DNA from: Siculibacillus lacustris
Lineage (GTDB): Bacteria; Pseudomonadota; Alphaproteobacteria; Rhizobiales; Ancalomicrobiaceae
Length of the DNA stretch: 64,000 nt
Assembly: GCF_004328075.1 (NCBI RefSeq)
Contig: NZ_SJFN01000013.1
Coordinates: forward strand, 1 to 64,000
Direction: 5' to 3'
How positions within the stretch are numbered: position 1 is the first letter of the stretch; each line of letters starts with the position of its first letter. The position numbers and the translations under genes are program-made. Below, piece by piece: positions 48,213 to 58,224 of this stretch. Under the pieces are notes generated by a model. The model did no database searches. It was not told where the DNA came from and saw only the letters and a list, made by a program, of their open reading frames with translations.

Positions 48213-49091
48213 ATGACCACCCTGGCGACCCGTACCGAACCGCTCGTGCTCTCCGGCGCCGCCGCCGAAGCCCGTCTCCTGGAAGCCCGCGCCGGCCTCC
48301 TCGCCGATCGGCTGGTGCCCTATCTCGGCCCCGACCTGCTGGCGATCGCCGGCACCGCGCCGGTGCCGCTGCTGCCCGAGACGGTCGCCGCGGCGCTCCA
48401 CGCCAAGGCGCCGGCGCCGGCCCGCATCCGCACCAACATGTGGTCGGTCGGTCAGTTCATCGAACAGCGCCGCCATCGCAAGACGCTGATCGCCTACATG
48501 GCCGAGATTTTCGCGGCCAGCCCCGAGGCGACGCCGCTCCATGCCTGGCTCGCCGGCCTGCCGCTGTCGCTGGTGGTCGACACCTGGTACGACGGCGCCG
48601 CCCGCGCCGCCTTCGCCGCCACCGAACGCGGCGACTGGATCGAGGTCCAGGGCGTCACCCGCTCCGGTGAGAACCGCGACATCTGGACCAAGGTCTACGA
48701 TCCCGCCGGCGCGGAAGTGCTGCCCGAGGCCGCCGACGGCGCGAAGACCGTGCTCTACAAGCCGCACGGCGCGGTCACCCCGGCCAAGAACTTCCTGATC
48801 GCCGACAGCGACTACGTCGAGGTGCTGACCGAGATCGACATCCAATCGCCGATCCCCGAGGTGGTCAAGCGCCTGCGCACCGACCGCAGTTTCCTGTTCC
48901 TCGGCTGTCGCTTCCACGACCAGATGCTCCGGACCTACGCCCGCCAGATCGCCAAGCGCTCGGCCGGCGCGCATCTCGGGGTCGTCGACCTCGCCACCGC
49001 CAAGAAGAACGAATTGAAGTTCTTCGCCGAAATGGACGCGACCGTGCTCGATCTGCCGCTCGCCCGCGCCGTCGAGATCCTGGTCGGCTGA
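48213..49091 (+). CDS. SIR2-like family protein associated with nif genes
   Basis: A 292-aa protein whose layout fits the SIR2_2 group found in some nif clusters: RLVPYLGPDLLAIAGTAPVP in place of the sirtuin GAGIS nucleotide loop, SVGQFIEQRRHRKTLIAYMA, SLVVDTWYDGAARAAF, KPHGAVTPAKNFLIADSDYV, and RSFLFLGCRFHDQMLRTYAR near the C-terminus. The usual catalytic His-Asn-Ile-Asp pattern is not evident. Substrate and activity are unknown; an NAD-linked role in nitrogenase regulation is only an idea. A weak sigma-54-like site (GGCAC-N7-TCGCA, 48157-48171) lies upstream. Confidence 0.7.
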   Translation: MTTLATRTEPLVLSGAAAEARLLEARAGLLADRLVPYLGPDLLAIAGTAPVPLLPETVAAALHAKAPAPARIRTNMWSVGQFIEQRRHRKTLIAYMAEIFAASPEATPLHAWLAGLPLSLVVDTWYDGAARAAFAATERGDWIEVQGVTRSGENRDIWTKVYDPAGAEVLPEAADGAKTVLYKPHGAVTPAKNFLIADSDYVEVLTEIDIQSPIPEVVKRLRTDRSFLFLGCRFHDQMLRTYARQIAKRSAGAHLGVVDLATAKKNELKFFAEMDATVLDLPLARAVEILVG

Positions 49092-49133
49092 GGTCGACGG
49101 CGGCGAGATCGTGACCCTCGCCGCCGATTCCAA

Positions 49134-49700
49134 TCAGGCGCGCTTGGCGGCCCGCTCGATCCAAGACGCGAAGGCCGCGAGATAGGCGGCCATGAAGTCG
49201 CGCGTGCCGGGCGAGACGAAGCCGCCCTCGGCGTCGAACAGCTGTCCGGCGTTGCTCAGATAGGCTTCCGGCTGCTGCATCGCCGGCACGTCGAGGAACA
49301 CCAGCATCTGACGCAGATGGTGGTTGGCGCCGAAGCCGCCGAGCAGGCCTTGCGACAGCGAGATTATCGCCCCCGGCTTGCCGCTCCACACCGCCTTGCC
49401 ATAAGGCCGCGAGCCGACGTCGATGGCGTTCTTCAGCGAGGCCGGCACCGAGCGATTGTATTCCGGCGTGACGAACAGCAGGCCGGCCGCCGGCGCGATC
49501 TCGCGACGCAGCCGCGCCCACGGGGCCGGACCGCCCTCGACGTCGAGATCGGGGTCGTAGAGCGGCAGATCGCCGATCTCGACGAGGCGCAGCGCCAGAC
49601 GCGGATCGGCGAGGCCGATCAGGGCGTTGGCCAGCGTCCGCGAAATCGAGCCCTTGCGCAGGCTGCCGACGAGAACGGCGACGTCGTAGGGAGTGGTCAT
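49134..49700 (-). CDS. NADPH-dependent FMN reductase family protein
   Basis: A 188-aa flavodoxin-fold reductase: VAVLVGSLRKGSISRTLANA (phosphate-binding loop), FVTPEYNRSVPASLKNAIDV (the conserved PEYN..P..LKNAID family motif), and GAIISLSQGLLGGFGANHHL. Related to ChrR/azoreductase-type quinone and flavin reductases. The start at 49700 is chosen over an upstream ATG at 49730 because it begins directly before the fold. It is transcribed opposite to the nif genes and has no sigma-54 site upstream. Confidence 0.88.
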   Translation of the reverse strand: MTTPYDVAVLVGSLRKGSISRTLANALIGLADPRLALRLVEIGDLPLYDPDLDVEGGPAPWARLRREIAPAAGLLFVTPEYNRSVPASLKNAIDVGSRPYGKAVWSGKPGAIISLSQGLLGGFGANHHLRQMLVFLDVPAMQQPEAYLSNAGQLFDAEGGFVSPGTRDFMAAYLAAFASWIERAAKRA

Positions 49701-49918
49701 CGAAAAGTCCTTCGGGAGAGAACGGGTCATGGGGAAAGGGCGGGCAGGGCGGCCATCGGCCGGGAGCCTGCCCGCCCGCCGAACCTATCGCACCGCAATA
49801 AATTCCTCCCTTCAAAGTTTCGTGGTGTCGCAGCGTCCCGCGAGCCGTTGCCGATCGCCCCGCGGGAGTCCAAACTCCGCGACCGCGCCGCCGGGCGCCG
49901 TTCGGGGAGGAATCCGAC

Positions 49919-50740
49919 GTGACGCTGCGCATCGATCGCGAGACCCGCCTGTGCCTGTCGATCTCGGCCCGGCCGTCGAACTTCGGCACCCGCTTCCACA
50001 ACTACCTCTACGAGGAGCTGGGCCTGAACTACGTCTACAAGGCCTTCGCGATCACCGACCTCGCCGGAGCGGTCGCCGGCATCCGGGCCTTCGGCATCCG
50101 CGGCGCCGGCGTGTCGATGCCGTTCAAGGAAGCGGTGATCGCCTTCGCCGACGAGCTTCGCCCCTCGGCCGCGGCGATCGGCGCGGTCAACACCCTGGTC
50201 AACGACGGTGGCCGCCTGACCGCCCACAACACCGACTACATCGCCGTCGCCCGCCTGGTGGTCGACCACGGCGTGCCGCCCGCCACCCCGGTGGTGCTGC
50301 GCGGCTCCGGCGGTATGGCCAAGGCGGTCGCCGCCGCGCTGTGCGACGCCGGATTCCGCTCGGGGACGGTGGTCGCCCGCAACGAAGACGCCGGCCGGGC
50401 GCTCGCCGCGCGCTGCGGCTGGGAGTGGTCGCCGACGTTGGCGCCGAAGCCCGGCGAGGCGATGCTGGTCAACGTCACCCCGATCGGCATGGCCGGCGGC
50501 CCGGATGCCGACGAACTGGCCTTCCCGGCGGAGGCGATCGGCACGGCGACGGTGGTCTTCGACGTGGTCGCACTGCCCTCCGAGACGCCGATGATCCGCG
50601 TCGCCCGCTCGCTCGGCCGGCCGGTGATCACCGGTGCCGAAGTGATCGCGCTGCAGGCGGTCGAGCAGTTCGAGCTCTACACCGGCCGCCGTCCGGCCGC
50701 CGACCAGATCGCCCGCGCCGCCGCCTTCGCCCGCGCCTGA
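49919..50740 (+). CDS. Shikimate 5-dehydrogenase-like protein
   Basis: A 273-aa AroE-family protein with a GTG start at 49919 behind GGGGAGG. Features: SISARPSNFGTRFHNYLYEE, GAGVSMPFKEAVIAF (shikimate-binding Lys), GAVNTLVNDGGRLTAHNTDY, the NADP-binding-like VVLRGSGGMAKAVAAALCDA and LVNVTPIGMAGGP. The substrate-binding serine pair is modified relative to AroE, so it may belong to the YdiB/RifI-like side branch rather than the main shikimate pathway. It is followed 99 bp later by an HDAC-like gene. Confidence 0.82.
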   Translation: MTLRIDRETRLCLSISARPSNFGTRFHNYLYEELGLNYVYKAFAITDLAGAVAGIRAFGIRGAGVSMPFKEAVIAFADELRPSAAAIGAVNTLVNDGGRLTAHNTDYIAVARLVVDHGVPPATPVVLRGSGGMAKAVAAALCDAGFRSGTVVARNEDAGRALAARCGWEWSPTLAPKPGEAMLVNVTPIGMAGGPDADELAFPAEAIGTATVVFDVVALPSETPMIRVARSLGRPVITGAEVIALQAVEQFELYTGRRPAADQIARAAAFARA

Positions 50741-50839
50741 GCGCCCCGCATGGCCGCCCCGGCGTCGACGGGGGAGGCGGCGAGGGCGCCGCGCTTGCGT
50801 CTAGACTGGCGCGATCGTTGCCCCGAGGAGCCCCGCCCG

Positions 50840-51871
50840 ATGAAGACCGTCCATTCGCCGCTCCATGCCGGTCATGCCGGCCAGCTCGAACTGACCGCCG
50901 GCCGCCTGCTGCCCGGTTTCGAAGTGCCCGAGCGGGCCGAGATCATCAAGGCGCGGATCGAGGCGGTCGGGCTCGGGCCGATCCTGGCGCCGACCGCCCA
51001 GACCCTCGACGTCGCGACCCGGGTCCATCGCCCCGATTACGTCGATTTCCTCGCCCGGGCCTGGGATCTGTGGATCGCCGCCGGCTACGAGGGGCCGGCG
51101 CTGCCCTTCGTCTGGCCGACCCGCGGCCTGCGCGACGACCTGCGGCCGGACAAGATCACCGCCCTGCTCGGCTACTATTCCTTCGACGGCGGCTCGGCCT
51201 TCGTCGCCGGCACCTGGGGGGCCATCGAGAGCTCCTATGCCGCGGCCCTCACCGCCGCCGATCTGGTGGCCTCGGGCGAGCGCGGCGCCTACGCGCTGTG
51301 CCGTCCGCCCGGCCACCATGCCGGGGTCCGGGCCGCCGGCGGCTACTGCTATCTCAACAACGCCGCCTGCGCCGCCACGCGTCTCAGGGACGCCGGGGCC
51401 GCCCGGGTGGCGATCCTCGACGTCGATTTTCATCACGGCAACGGCACCCAGGAGATCTTCTGGACCCGCGGCGACGTCGCCGTGGTCAATCTCCACGGCG
51501 ATCCGGCGACCGAATATCCCTATTTCCTCGGCGCTGCCGACGAGCGCGGGGTGGGCCCCGGCGAGGGCTTCAACCTCAATCTGCCGATGGCGGCGGGTGC
51601 CGACTGGGCGATCTGGGGCGAGGCGCTGACGACCGGCCTGTCGGCGATCCGCGCCTGGGGGGTGGATGCGCTGGTGGTGTCGCTCGGCGTCGACACCTGG
51701 GAGGGCGATCCGATCAGCCACTTCCGCCTGAAGACCTCCGACTATCCGCGCATCGGCGCGGCGATCGCCGCGCTCGGCCTGCCGACGGTGTTCGTCCAGG
51801 AGGGCGGCTACGCGGTGGCGGCGATCGGCGACAACGCCGTCGGGGTGCTCGAGGGCTTCGAGGGGCGGTGA
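50840..51871 (+). CDS. Histone deacetylase family protein (acetylpolyamine amidohydrolase-like)
   Basis: A 343-aa zinc deacetylase-fold protein. The family landmarks are CRPPGHHAGVRAAGGYCYLN (His pair), ILDVDFHHGNGTQEIF (zinc-binding Asp and His), VVSLGVDTWEGDPI (zinc-binding Asp) and FVQEGGYAV (glycine-rich loop). Bacterial members act on acetylpolyamines or other small amides. The start follows GAGGAGCC. It sits between nif units but has no sign of nif regulation. Confidence 0.9.
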   Translation: MKTVHSPLHAGHAGQLELTAGRLLPGFEVPERAEIIKARIEAVGLGPILAPTAQTLDVATRVHRPDYVDFLARAWDLWIAAGYEGPALPFVWPTRGLRDDLRPDKITALLGYYSFDGGSAFVAGTWGAIESSYAAALTAADLVASGERGAYALCRPPGHHAGVRAAGGYCYLNNAACAATRLRDAGAARVAILDVDFHHGNGTQEIFWTRGDVAVVNLHGDPATEYPYFLGAADERGVGPGEGFNLNLPMAAGADWAIWGEALTTGLSAIRAWGVDALVVSLGVDTWEGDPISHFRLKTSDYPRIGAAIAALGLPTVFVQEGGYAVAAIGDNAVGVLEGFEGR

Positions 51872-51922
51872 GGGGGCTCTCGGTGGGTCGGCGGACGCGG
51901 AGTTCGCCGTCGGCGCTGCAGA

Positions 51923-52061
51923 CCCCTCTCCCTGTCCCTCCCCCACAAGGGGGGAGGGGACGATGGGGCGCGCGTCTTCGGACCGGCACCGCCTTACGAG
52001 ATTCGAAGACCCTGTCCGCAGGGTTCCCTCCCCCCTTGTGGGGGAGGGACAGGGAGGGGGG
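51923..52061. repeat. Paired inverted repeat element, family B-type, copy 1
   Basis: The left arm CCCCTCTCCCTGTCCCTCCC then CCACAAGGGGGGAGGGGA (51923-51960) is mirrored by the right arm TCCCTCCCCCCTTGTGGGGG then AGGGACAGGGAGGGGGG (52025-52061) around a unique centre of about 64 bp. Two further copies lie at 56249-56408 and 60399-60572. It separates the convergent HDAC-like and ferritin-like genes. Confidence 0.9.
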
Positions 52062-52109
52062 TAAACGGCGGTCGCCGCCATCGCGACGCCGGCCCCTCCC
52101 GCGGTTCCG

Positions 52110-52589
52110 TCACGCCTCGACCGGCGTCGTCGTGTCGGCACCCCTTGCGCCGATCCACTTCAGGAGCTCCTCGACGTGCTCGGTCTCCTCGGCCACGAAT
52201 TCCTTGGCCAGGGCCACGATCTCCGGGTCGGTGGTGGTCGCCAGCACCTGGGCGTAGAAGGCGAGGCCGGCGCGTTCGGCTTCGAGCGCGATCGCCAGCG
52301 CCTCGTCGCGCGCCAGGAAGGGATCGGCCCCCCAGATCGCCGCCCGCTCGGGGCTCTCGCCGGCCGGCCAGTGGAAGTCGACGTTGGCGATCGTCGGGAT
52401 CGTCCGGAACCCCGCCCGCGCCTTGGCGTCGCCCATGTGCAGGGCGGAATACTGCGACAGGCGGCGGAAGAGTTTGGACACGTCGGTGTTGCCGTAGGTC
52501 GCCATGCTGTCGGCCAGCTCGCCGAACCGCAGCATCGCCTCTTCTTCGAGTTTGATCGCGTAGGCCAGGAATTCCTCGACGCTGTTCAT
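52110..52589 (-). CDS. Ferritin-like/rubrerythrin-type diiron protein in nif cluster
   Basis: A 159-aa four-helix protein with the ferritin-like metal motifs: VEEFLAYAIKLEEEAMLRFG (Glu pair), QYSALHMGDAKARAG, EALAIALEAERAGLAFYAQV and VAEETEHVEELLKWIG (ExxH). This type of gene often accompanies nif ferredoxins. A role in peroxide protection or iron supply for nitrogenase is an inference. The start at 52589 follows AGAGGAGACGAGCG. It lies 91 bp downstream of the 2Fe-2S ferredoxin gene on the same strand, in a unit divergent from nifH. Confidence 0.8.
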   Translation of the reverse strand: MNSVEEFLAYAIKLEEEAMLRFGELADSMATYGNTDVSKLFRRLSQYSALHMGDAKARAGFRTIPTIANVDFHWPAGESPERAAIWGADPFLARDEALAIALEAERAGLAFYAQVLATTTDPEIVALAKEFVAEETEHVEELLKWIGARGADTTTPVEA

Positions 52590-52680
52590 CGCTCGTCTCC
52601 TCTGGCGAAGGGCGACGATCGCGGCCTCCGCGATCGCCGGGGTCGGATCGGCCGGCAGATGCCCACCGATCCGACGGCGC

Positions 52681-53055
52681 TCACTCCGAACCGCCGGGCT
52701 CGTCACCGGCGAACTTCACCAGGATGTCCTGGTCGCGCACGATGGTCTGGCAGGCCAGCCGATACTTGGGCATGACGTCGTTGGTCACGGCGTTGTCGAT
52801 CTCGGCGGTGGTGATCTTGCCGAGCGACTTCAGCATGCTCTTTTCCTTCTCGGTCAGCGCCGAGCCCATGGTCTTGCCGGTCAGCGTCACCACCTCGATC
52901 AGGCACGAGCCGCACTCGCCGTCGCGGCATTCGAACGGGATCGGAATCTTGTTCTTCTCGGCGAGCGACAGGATGGTGCCGCGGTCGCCGGCCACGGCAT
53001 AGACCGTGACGTCCTTGGGCAGGGTGTGTTTCGACGAGAATGTGACGTTGGCCAT
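52681..53055 (-). CDS. 2Fe-2S ferredoxin, nif-associated
   Basis: A 124-aa plant-type ferredoxin with CRDGECGSC (about residues 43-51) and the fourth ligand Cys in RLACQTIVRDQD (about residue 102), spaced as in adrenodoxin-like/FdxD-type proteins but with an insertion of about 40 residues (TLTGKTMGSALTEKEKSM region). It is probably an electron carrier for nitrogenase or a protection protein. It heads a leftward operon with the ferritin-like gene, behind a near-consensus sigma-54 promoter, and is divergent from nifHDK. Confidence 0.85.
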   Translation of the reverse strand: MANVTFSSKHTLPKDVTVYAVAGDRGTILSLAEKNKIPIPFECRDGECGSCLIEVVTLTGKTMGSALTEKEKSMLKSLGKITTAEIDNAVTNDVMPKYRLACQTIVRDQDILVKFAGDEPGGSE

Positions 53056-53170
53056 CGGGGTGCTCCGCTCGACCGGGTTGGGTGGGACGTCGTCCCCGCC
53101 GATCGCCGCCGGCGGACCCTCGAGGGCACGCGTCGACGACGGGCCCGGCGGGCCGCGTCACGATGCCTCA

Positions 53171-53185
53171 GCAAGCCCCGCGCCA
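53171..53185 (-). promoter_or_regulatory. Sigma-54 promoter of the leftward ferredoxin/ferritin-like unit
   Basis: The minus strand reads TGGCGCGGGGCTTGC, differing from TGGCAC-N5-TTGC at one -24 position. It lies about 115 bp upstream of the ferredoxin ATG. The NifA site at 53291-53306 is about 105 bp upstream of it in this direction. Confidence 0.7.
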
Positions 53186-53290
53186 AGTGGCGAAACCGGC
53201 GGAAGACAGCCGTTTTCGGCCCTTTCCACTCCGTCGGCGACGGAGTTGCACCGTCCGGCGCCGAGGCGCGCGACGGCCGTGTGGGGAAAA

Positions 53291-53306
53291 TGTCGGGGTC
53301 GCGACA
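53291..53306. promoter_or_regulatory. NifA upstream activator sequence 1 in nifH divergent region
   Basis: A perfect TGT-N10-ACA (TGTCGGGGTCGCGACA). Being palindromic, it could serve either direction. Distance to the leftward sigma-54 promoter is about 105 bp, and to the nifH promoter about 243 bp. Confidence 0.82.
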
Positions 53307-53441
53307 GGTCCTGTTGCGCTCCGCCCGCGGGCCTCGTCGCGACGCTGGACGCGGTCTTTGTCGCGGTTCCGCTCGGCCGACCCCCGAAAACCACCGCTGC
53401 CCTCCCACCATCGTCGGGGTTCGACACGTCCTGTCGGGAAA

Positions 53442-53457
53442 TGTCGGGGAGGCGACA
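53442..53457. promoter_or_regulatory. NifA upstream activator sequence 2 for nifH
   Basis: A perfect TGT-N10-ACA (TGTCGGGGAGGCGACA), about 92 bp upstream of the nifH sigma-54 promoter, so it is the natural partner for nifHDK. Confidence 0.87.
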
Positions 53458-53516
53458 GCTCGTCGTCGCGCCGCCCGAAGTCCGGTTCAAAAAATATTCG
53501 TGAATGAAAACAATGA

Positions 53517-54557
<1,041 letters not shown>

Positions 54558-54564
54558 CGCGCCT

Positions 54565-54597
54565 GGGTCTGCGGCGCGGTTCTCCGCCCGCAGACCC
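54565..54597 (+). terminator. Stem-loop in the nifH-nifD intergenic region
   Basis: A 10-bp stem (GGGTCTGCGG with CCGCAGACCC, one arm interrupted near the loop) lies just after the nifH stop and well before nifD (145-bp gap). In other diazotrophs such hairpins reduce readthrough or stabilise the abundant nifH mRNA, and the same is inferred here. Confidence 0.6.
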
Positions 54598-54702
54598 GGC
54601 ATCCGGTCGCGGGGCGGGCCATGCCCGCCGCCCATTCCGAACCGCCCCGGCGAGGGGCGCCTGGCTCCGGATCCCGCGAGGGATCGATCAGAGGGGGGTT
54701 CC

Positions 54703-56205
54703 ATGAGCCTCGATTATGAGAACGACGGCGAGTTCCACGAGAAGCTGATCGAGGAAGTGCTCGCCCAGTATCCCGACAAGTTTGCCAAGCGCCGCAAGAA
54801 GCACCTGTCGGTCGCTTCCGACGCCGGCACCGAGGAGATCGAGGGCGAAGCCCATGCGGTCACCGAATGCGACGTCAAGTCCAACATCAAGTCGATCCCC
54901 GGCGTGATGACCATCCGCGGCTGCGCCTACGCCGGCTCCAAGGGCGTGGTGTGGGGTCCGATCAAGGACATGGTCCACATTTCCCACGGACCGGTCGGCT
55001 GCGGCCAGTATTCCTGGTCCCAGCGCCGCAACTACTACATCGGCAAGACCGGCATCGACACCTTCGTGACGATGCAGTTCACCTCCGACTTCCAGGAGCG
55101 TGACATCGTGTTCGGCGGCGACAAGAAGCTCGAGCGCATCATCGACGAGATCGAGGTGCTGTTCCCGCTCGCCAACGGCATCACCATCCAGTCGGAATGC
55201 CCGATCGGCCTGATCGGCGACGACATCGAAGCGGTGTCGAAGAAGAAGGCCAAGGAGCACGACACCACCATCGTTCCGGTGCGGTGCGAAGGCTTCCGCG
55301 GTGTGTCGCAGTCCCTCGGCCATCACATCGCCAACGATGCGATCCGGGACTGGGTGTTCGACAAGAAGGAACGCGAAGTCGTCACCACGCCCTACGACGT
55401 CAACGTGATCGGCGATTACAACATCGGCGGCGACGCCTGGGCCTCGCGCATCCTGCTCGAGGAGATGGGTCTGCGCGTGGTCGGCAACTGGTCGGGCGAT
55501 GCGACGCTGGCCGAGGTCGAGAACGCGGTCCACGCCAAGCTCAACCTGATCCACTGCTACCGGTCGATGAACTACATCTGCCGGCACATGGAAGAGAAGT
55601 ACGGTATTCCGTGGATGGAATACAACTTCTTCGGTCCGAGCCAGATCGCCGCGTCTTTGCGCAAGATCGCCAAGCACTACGGCCCCGAGATCGAGGCCAA
55701 GGCGGAAGCCGTCATCGCCAAGTACCAGCCGCTGGTCGATGCGGTGATCGCCAAGTTCCGCCCGCGCCTCGAGGGCAAGTCGGTGATGCTCTACGTCGGT
55801 GGCCTGCGCCCCCGTCACGTGATCAACGCCTACGAAGATCTCGGCATGGTCATCGCCGGTACGGGCTACGAGTTCGGCCACAACGACGACTATCAGCGCA
55901 CCGGTCACTATGTGAAGAAGGGCACGCTGATCTACGACGACGTCACCGGCTACGAGCTCGAGAAGTTCATCGAGAAGATCCGTCCGGACCTCGTCGGTTC
56001 GGGCATCAAGGAGAAGTACCCGGTGCAGAAGATGGGCATCCCGTTCCGTCAGATGCATTCCTGGGACTACTCCGGCCCCTACCACGGCTACGACGGCTTC
56101 GCCATCTTCGCCCGCGACATGGATCTGGCGATCAACAATCCGGTCTGGGATCTGTTCGACGCCCCGTGGATCAAGGACGAACCGCTGGCCGCCGCCGCCG
56201 AGTGA
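54703..56205 (+). CDS. nifD: Nitrogenase MoFe protein alpha chain NifD
   Basis: A 500-aa subunit holding FeMo-co and half of the P-cluster. P-cluster ligands sit in [25 protein letters not shown] and [12 protein letters not shown]. The FeMo-co ligands are Cys285 ([12 protein letters not shown]) and His452 ([15 protein letters not shown]), and [11 protein letters not shown] is present. The numbering offset of +10 from Azotobacter (Cys275, His442) is consistent for both. AGAGGGG precedes the ATG. It is followed by a palindromic repeat element before nifK. Confidence 0.98.
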   Translation: MSLDYENDGEFHEKLIEEVLAQYPDKFAKRRKKHLSVASDAGTEEIEGEAHAVTECDVKSNIKSIPGVMTIRGCAYAGSKGVVWGPIKDMVHISHGPVGCGQYSWSQRRNYYIGKTGIDTFVTMQFTSDFQERDIVFGGDKKLERIIDEIEVLFPLANGITIQSECPIGLIGDDIEAVSKKKAKEHDTTIVPVRCEGFRGVSQSLGHHIANDAIRDWVFDKKEREVVTTPYDVNVIGDYNIGGDAWASRILLEEMGLRVVGNWSGDATLAEVENAVHAKLNLIHCYRSMNYICRHMEEKYGIPWMEYNFFGPSQIAASLRKIAKHYGPEIEAKAEAVIAKYQPLVDAVIAKFRPRLEGKSVMLYVGGLRPRHVINAYEDLGMVIAGTGYEFGHNDDYQRTGHYVKKGTLIYDDVTGYELEKFIEKIRPDLVGSGIKEKYPVQKMGIPFRQMHSWDYSGPYHGYDGFAIFARDMDLAINNPVWDLFDAPWIKDEPLAAAAE

Positions 56206-56248
56206 TCGACGCGGGCTCGGAGCTCCGGAGTGATCCGGTGAAGTCCAG

Positions 56249-56408
56249 CCCCCCCTCCCTGTCCCTCCCCCTCCAGGGGGGAGGGGACGCCAGAGGCGGG
56301 GATCTTCGAGAGGCCGGCGACCGGAGTTCCGGGCGAGGCCGATGAAGAGGGCAGGGCATCGATCCGAGCGTTCCCTCCCCCCTGGAGGGGGAGGGACAGG
56401 GAGGGGGG
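56249..56408. repeat. Paired inverted repeat element between nifD and nifK, copy 2
   Basis: The left arm CCCCCCCTCCCTGTCCCTCC..CCAGGGGGGAGGGGAC (56249-56287) and the inverted right arm TTCCCTCCCCCCTGGAGGGG..GACAGGGAGGGGGG (56371-56408) flank about 83 unique bp. The flanks CCAGC and GCTGG extend the palindrome. It lies within the nifHDK transcript, 43 bp after nifD and 129 bp before nifK. Confidence 0.92.
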
Positions 56409-56537
56409 CTGGGCCTCCCCGATCCCGGAGACAACCGAACGACGACACCGCCGCGAGCTCCGCCCGCGCGATCCCCTGCTCACACCCCAATGGCCGTCCG
56501 CCGTATGGCGCGGAGGCCGCGAGAGAGGTGAACACCC

Positions 56538-58079
56538 ATGCCCCAGTCAGCCGATCGCGTGCTCGACCATGCTCCGCTGTTCCGCGAACCGGAATACCAG
56601 GAGATGTTCAAGACCAAGCGGGAACAGTTCGAGTGCCCGCTGCCCAACGAGCAGGTGGCCGCCCAAGGCGAGTACACCAAGAGCTGGGAATACCGCGAAA
56701 AGAACCTGGCCCGCGAATCCCTGGTGGTGAACCCCGCTAAGGCCTGCCAGCCGCTCGGCGCGGTCTTCGCCGCCGCCGGCTTCGAGAAGTGCATGTCCTT
56801 CGTGCACGGCTCCCAGGGCTGCGTCGCCTATTATCGCTCGCATCTGTCGCGTCACTTCAAGGAGCCCTGCTCGGCGGTGTCCTCCTCGATGACCGAAGAC
56901 GCGGCGGTGTTCGGCGGCCTCAACAACATGATCGACGGCCTGGCCAACACCTATTCGCTCTACGAGCCGAAGATGATCGCCGTGTCGACCACCTGCATGG
57001 CCGAAGTCATCGGTGACGACCTCCAGAGCTTCATCCAGGGCGCCCGCAAGAAGAGCTCGGTTCCGGAAGAGTTCCCGGTGCCCTTCGCCCACACCCCGGC
57101 CTTCGTCGGCAGCCACGTCGACGGCTACGACAACATGATCAAGGGCATCCTCGAGAACTTCTGGAAGGGCGCGGTGCGCTCGGCCGACAGCTCGAAGCTC
57201 AACATCATCCCCGGCTTCGACGGCTTCTGCGTCGGCAACAACCGCGAGCTGAAGCGGCTGCTCGACCTGATGGGCGTCGACTACACCTTCATCTCCGACG
57301 CCTCCGACCAGTTCGACACCCCCTCGGACGGCCACTACCGCATGTACGACGGCGGCACGACGATCGAGCAGGTCAAGTCGGCGCTCGACGCCAAGGCGAC
57401 GATCTCGCTGCAGTACTGGAACACCCGCAAGACGATGGACTACGTCGCCGAGCAGGGCCAGGAGACCGCGACCTTCCACTATCCGCTCGGCATCCGCGCC
57501 ACCGACGCCTTCCTGATGAAGGTCTCGGAGATCTCCGGCAAGGCGATCCCCGAAGCGATCCGCCTGGAGCGCGGCCGCCTGATCGACGCCATGGCCGACA
57601 GCCAGGCCCATCTGCACGGCAAGAAGTACGCGATCTACGGCGATCCGGACTTCGTCCAGGCGATGGCCCAGTTCGTCATGGAGACCGGCGGCGAGCCGAC
57701 CCACTGTCTGGCGACCAACGGCACCAAGGCCTGGGACGCCGAGATGAAGGAAATGCTGGCGGCCAATCCGTTCGGCAAGTCGGCTCAGGTGTGGGCCGGC
57801 AAGGACCTCTGGCACCTGCGCTCGCTGCTGTTCACCGAACCGGTCGACTTCCTGATCGGCTCGTCTTACGGCAAGTACCTCGAGCGCGACACCGGCACGC
57901 CGCTGATCCGCCTGACCTTCCCGATCTTCGATCGTCACCACCACCACCGCTTCCCGCTGATGGGCTATCAGGGCGGCCTGCGCGTGCTGACGACCTTGCT
58001 CGACAAGGTCTTCGACAAGCTCGATCAGGACACCATCATCCCCGGCGAGACCGACTATTCGTACGACCTGACCCGCTGA
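56538..58079 (+). CDS. nifK: Nitrogenase MoFe protein beta chain NifK
   Basis: A 513-aa subunit completing the P-cluster and MoFe tetramer. Recognisable are [15 protein letters not shown] (P-cluster Cys), [36 protein letters not shown], and the C-terminal [20 protein letters not shown], followed by [12 protein letters not shown]. The start at 56538 follows GAGAGAGGTGAAC. A strong GAAA-loop hairpin terminates the unit 31 bp after the stop. Confidence 0.98.
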   Translation: MPQSADRVLDHAPLFREPEYQEMFKTKREQFECPLPNEQVAAQGEYTKSWEYREKNLARESLVVNPAKACQPLGAVFAAAGFEKCMSFVHGSQGCVAYYRSHLSRHFKEPCSAVSSSMTEDAAVFGGLNNMIDGLANTYSLYEPKMIAVSTTCMAEVIGDDLQSFIQGARKKSSVPEEFPVPFAHTPAFVGSHVDGYDNMIKGILENFWKGAVRSADSSKLNIIPGFDGFCVGNNRELKRLLDLMGVDYTFISDASDQFDTPSDGHYRMYDGGTTIEQVKSALDAKATISLQYWNTRKTMDYVAEQGQETATFHYPLGIRATDAFLMKVSEISGKAIPEAIRLERGRLIDAMADSQAHLHGKKYAIYGDPDFVQAMAQFVMETGGEPTHCLATNGTKAWDAEMKEMLAANPFGKSAQVWAGKDLWHLRSLLFTEPVDFLIGSSYGKYLERDTGTPLIRLTFPIFDRHHHHRFPLMGYQGGLRVLTTLLDKVFDKLDQDTIIPGETDYSYDLTR

Positions 58080-58109
58080 GGTCGGGAATCCGACACTGTC
58101 CGACACACG

Positions 58110-58133
58110 ACGGCCGCCCGAAAGGGCGGCCGT
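58110..58133 (+). terminator. nifHDK terminator
   Basis: A perfect 10-bp stem (ACGGCCGCCC and GGGCGGCCGT) closes with a GAAA tetraloop, followed by TTCG. It is the cleanest intrinsic-type terminator in the window, placed 31 bp after nifK. Confidence 0.85.
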
Positions 58134-58188
58134 TTCGCGTTCGGCGCGGTCGAAGACACTCGTGACGGGAAGGCGGGCGGCCTATTTC

Positions 58189-58220
58189 TAGACAGGCGCC
58201 AAAATTGGTAGAAAGGCACC
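58189..58220 (+). promoter_or_regulatory. Direct repeat, candidate operator of the VapBC module
   Basis: Two 12-bp near-identical units, TAGACAGGCGCC (58189) and TAGAAAGGCACC (58209), begin exactly 20 bp apart, two helical turns, just before the antitoxin ATG. Their position over the promoter/ribosome-binding region suits autoregulation by the antitoxin or TA complex. Confidence 0.55.
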
Positions 58221-58224
58221 ATCG

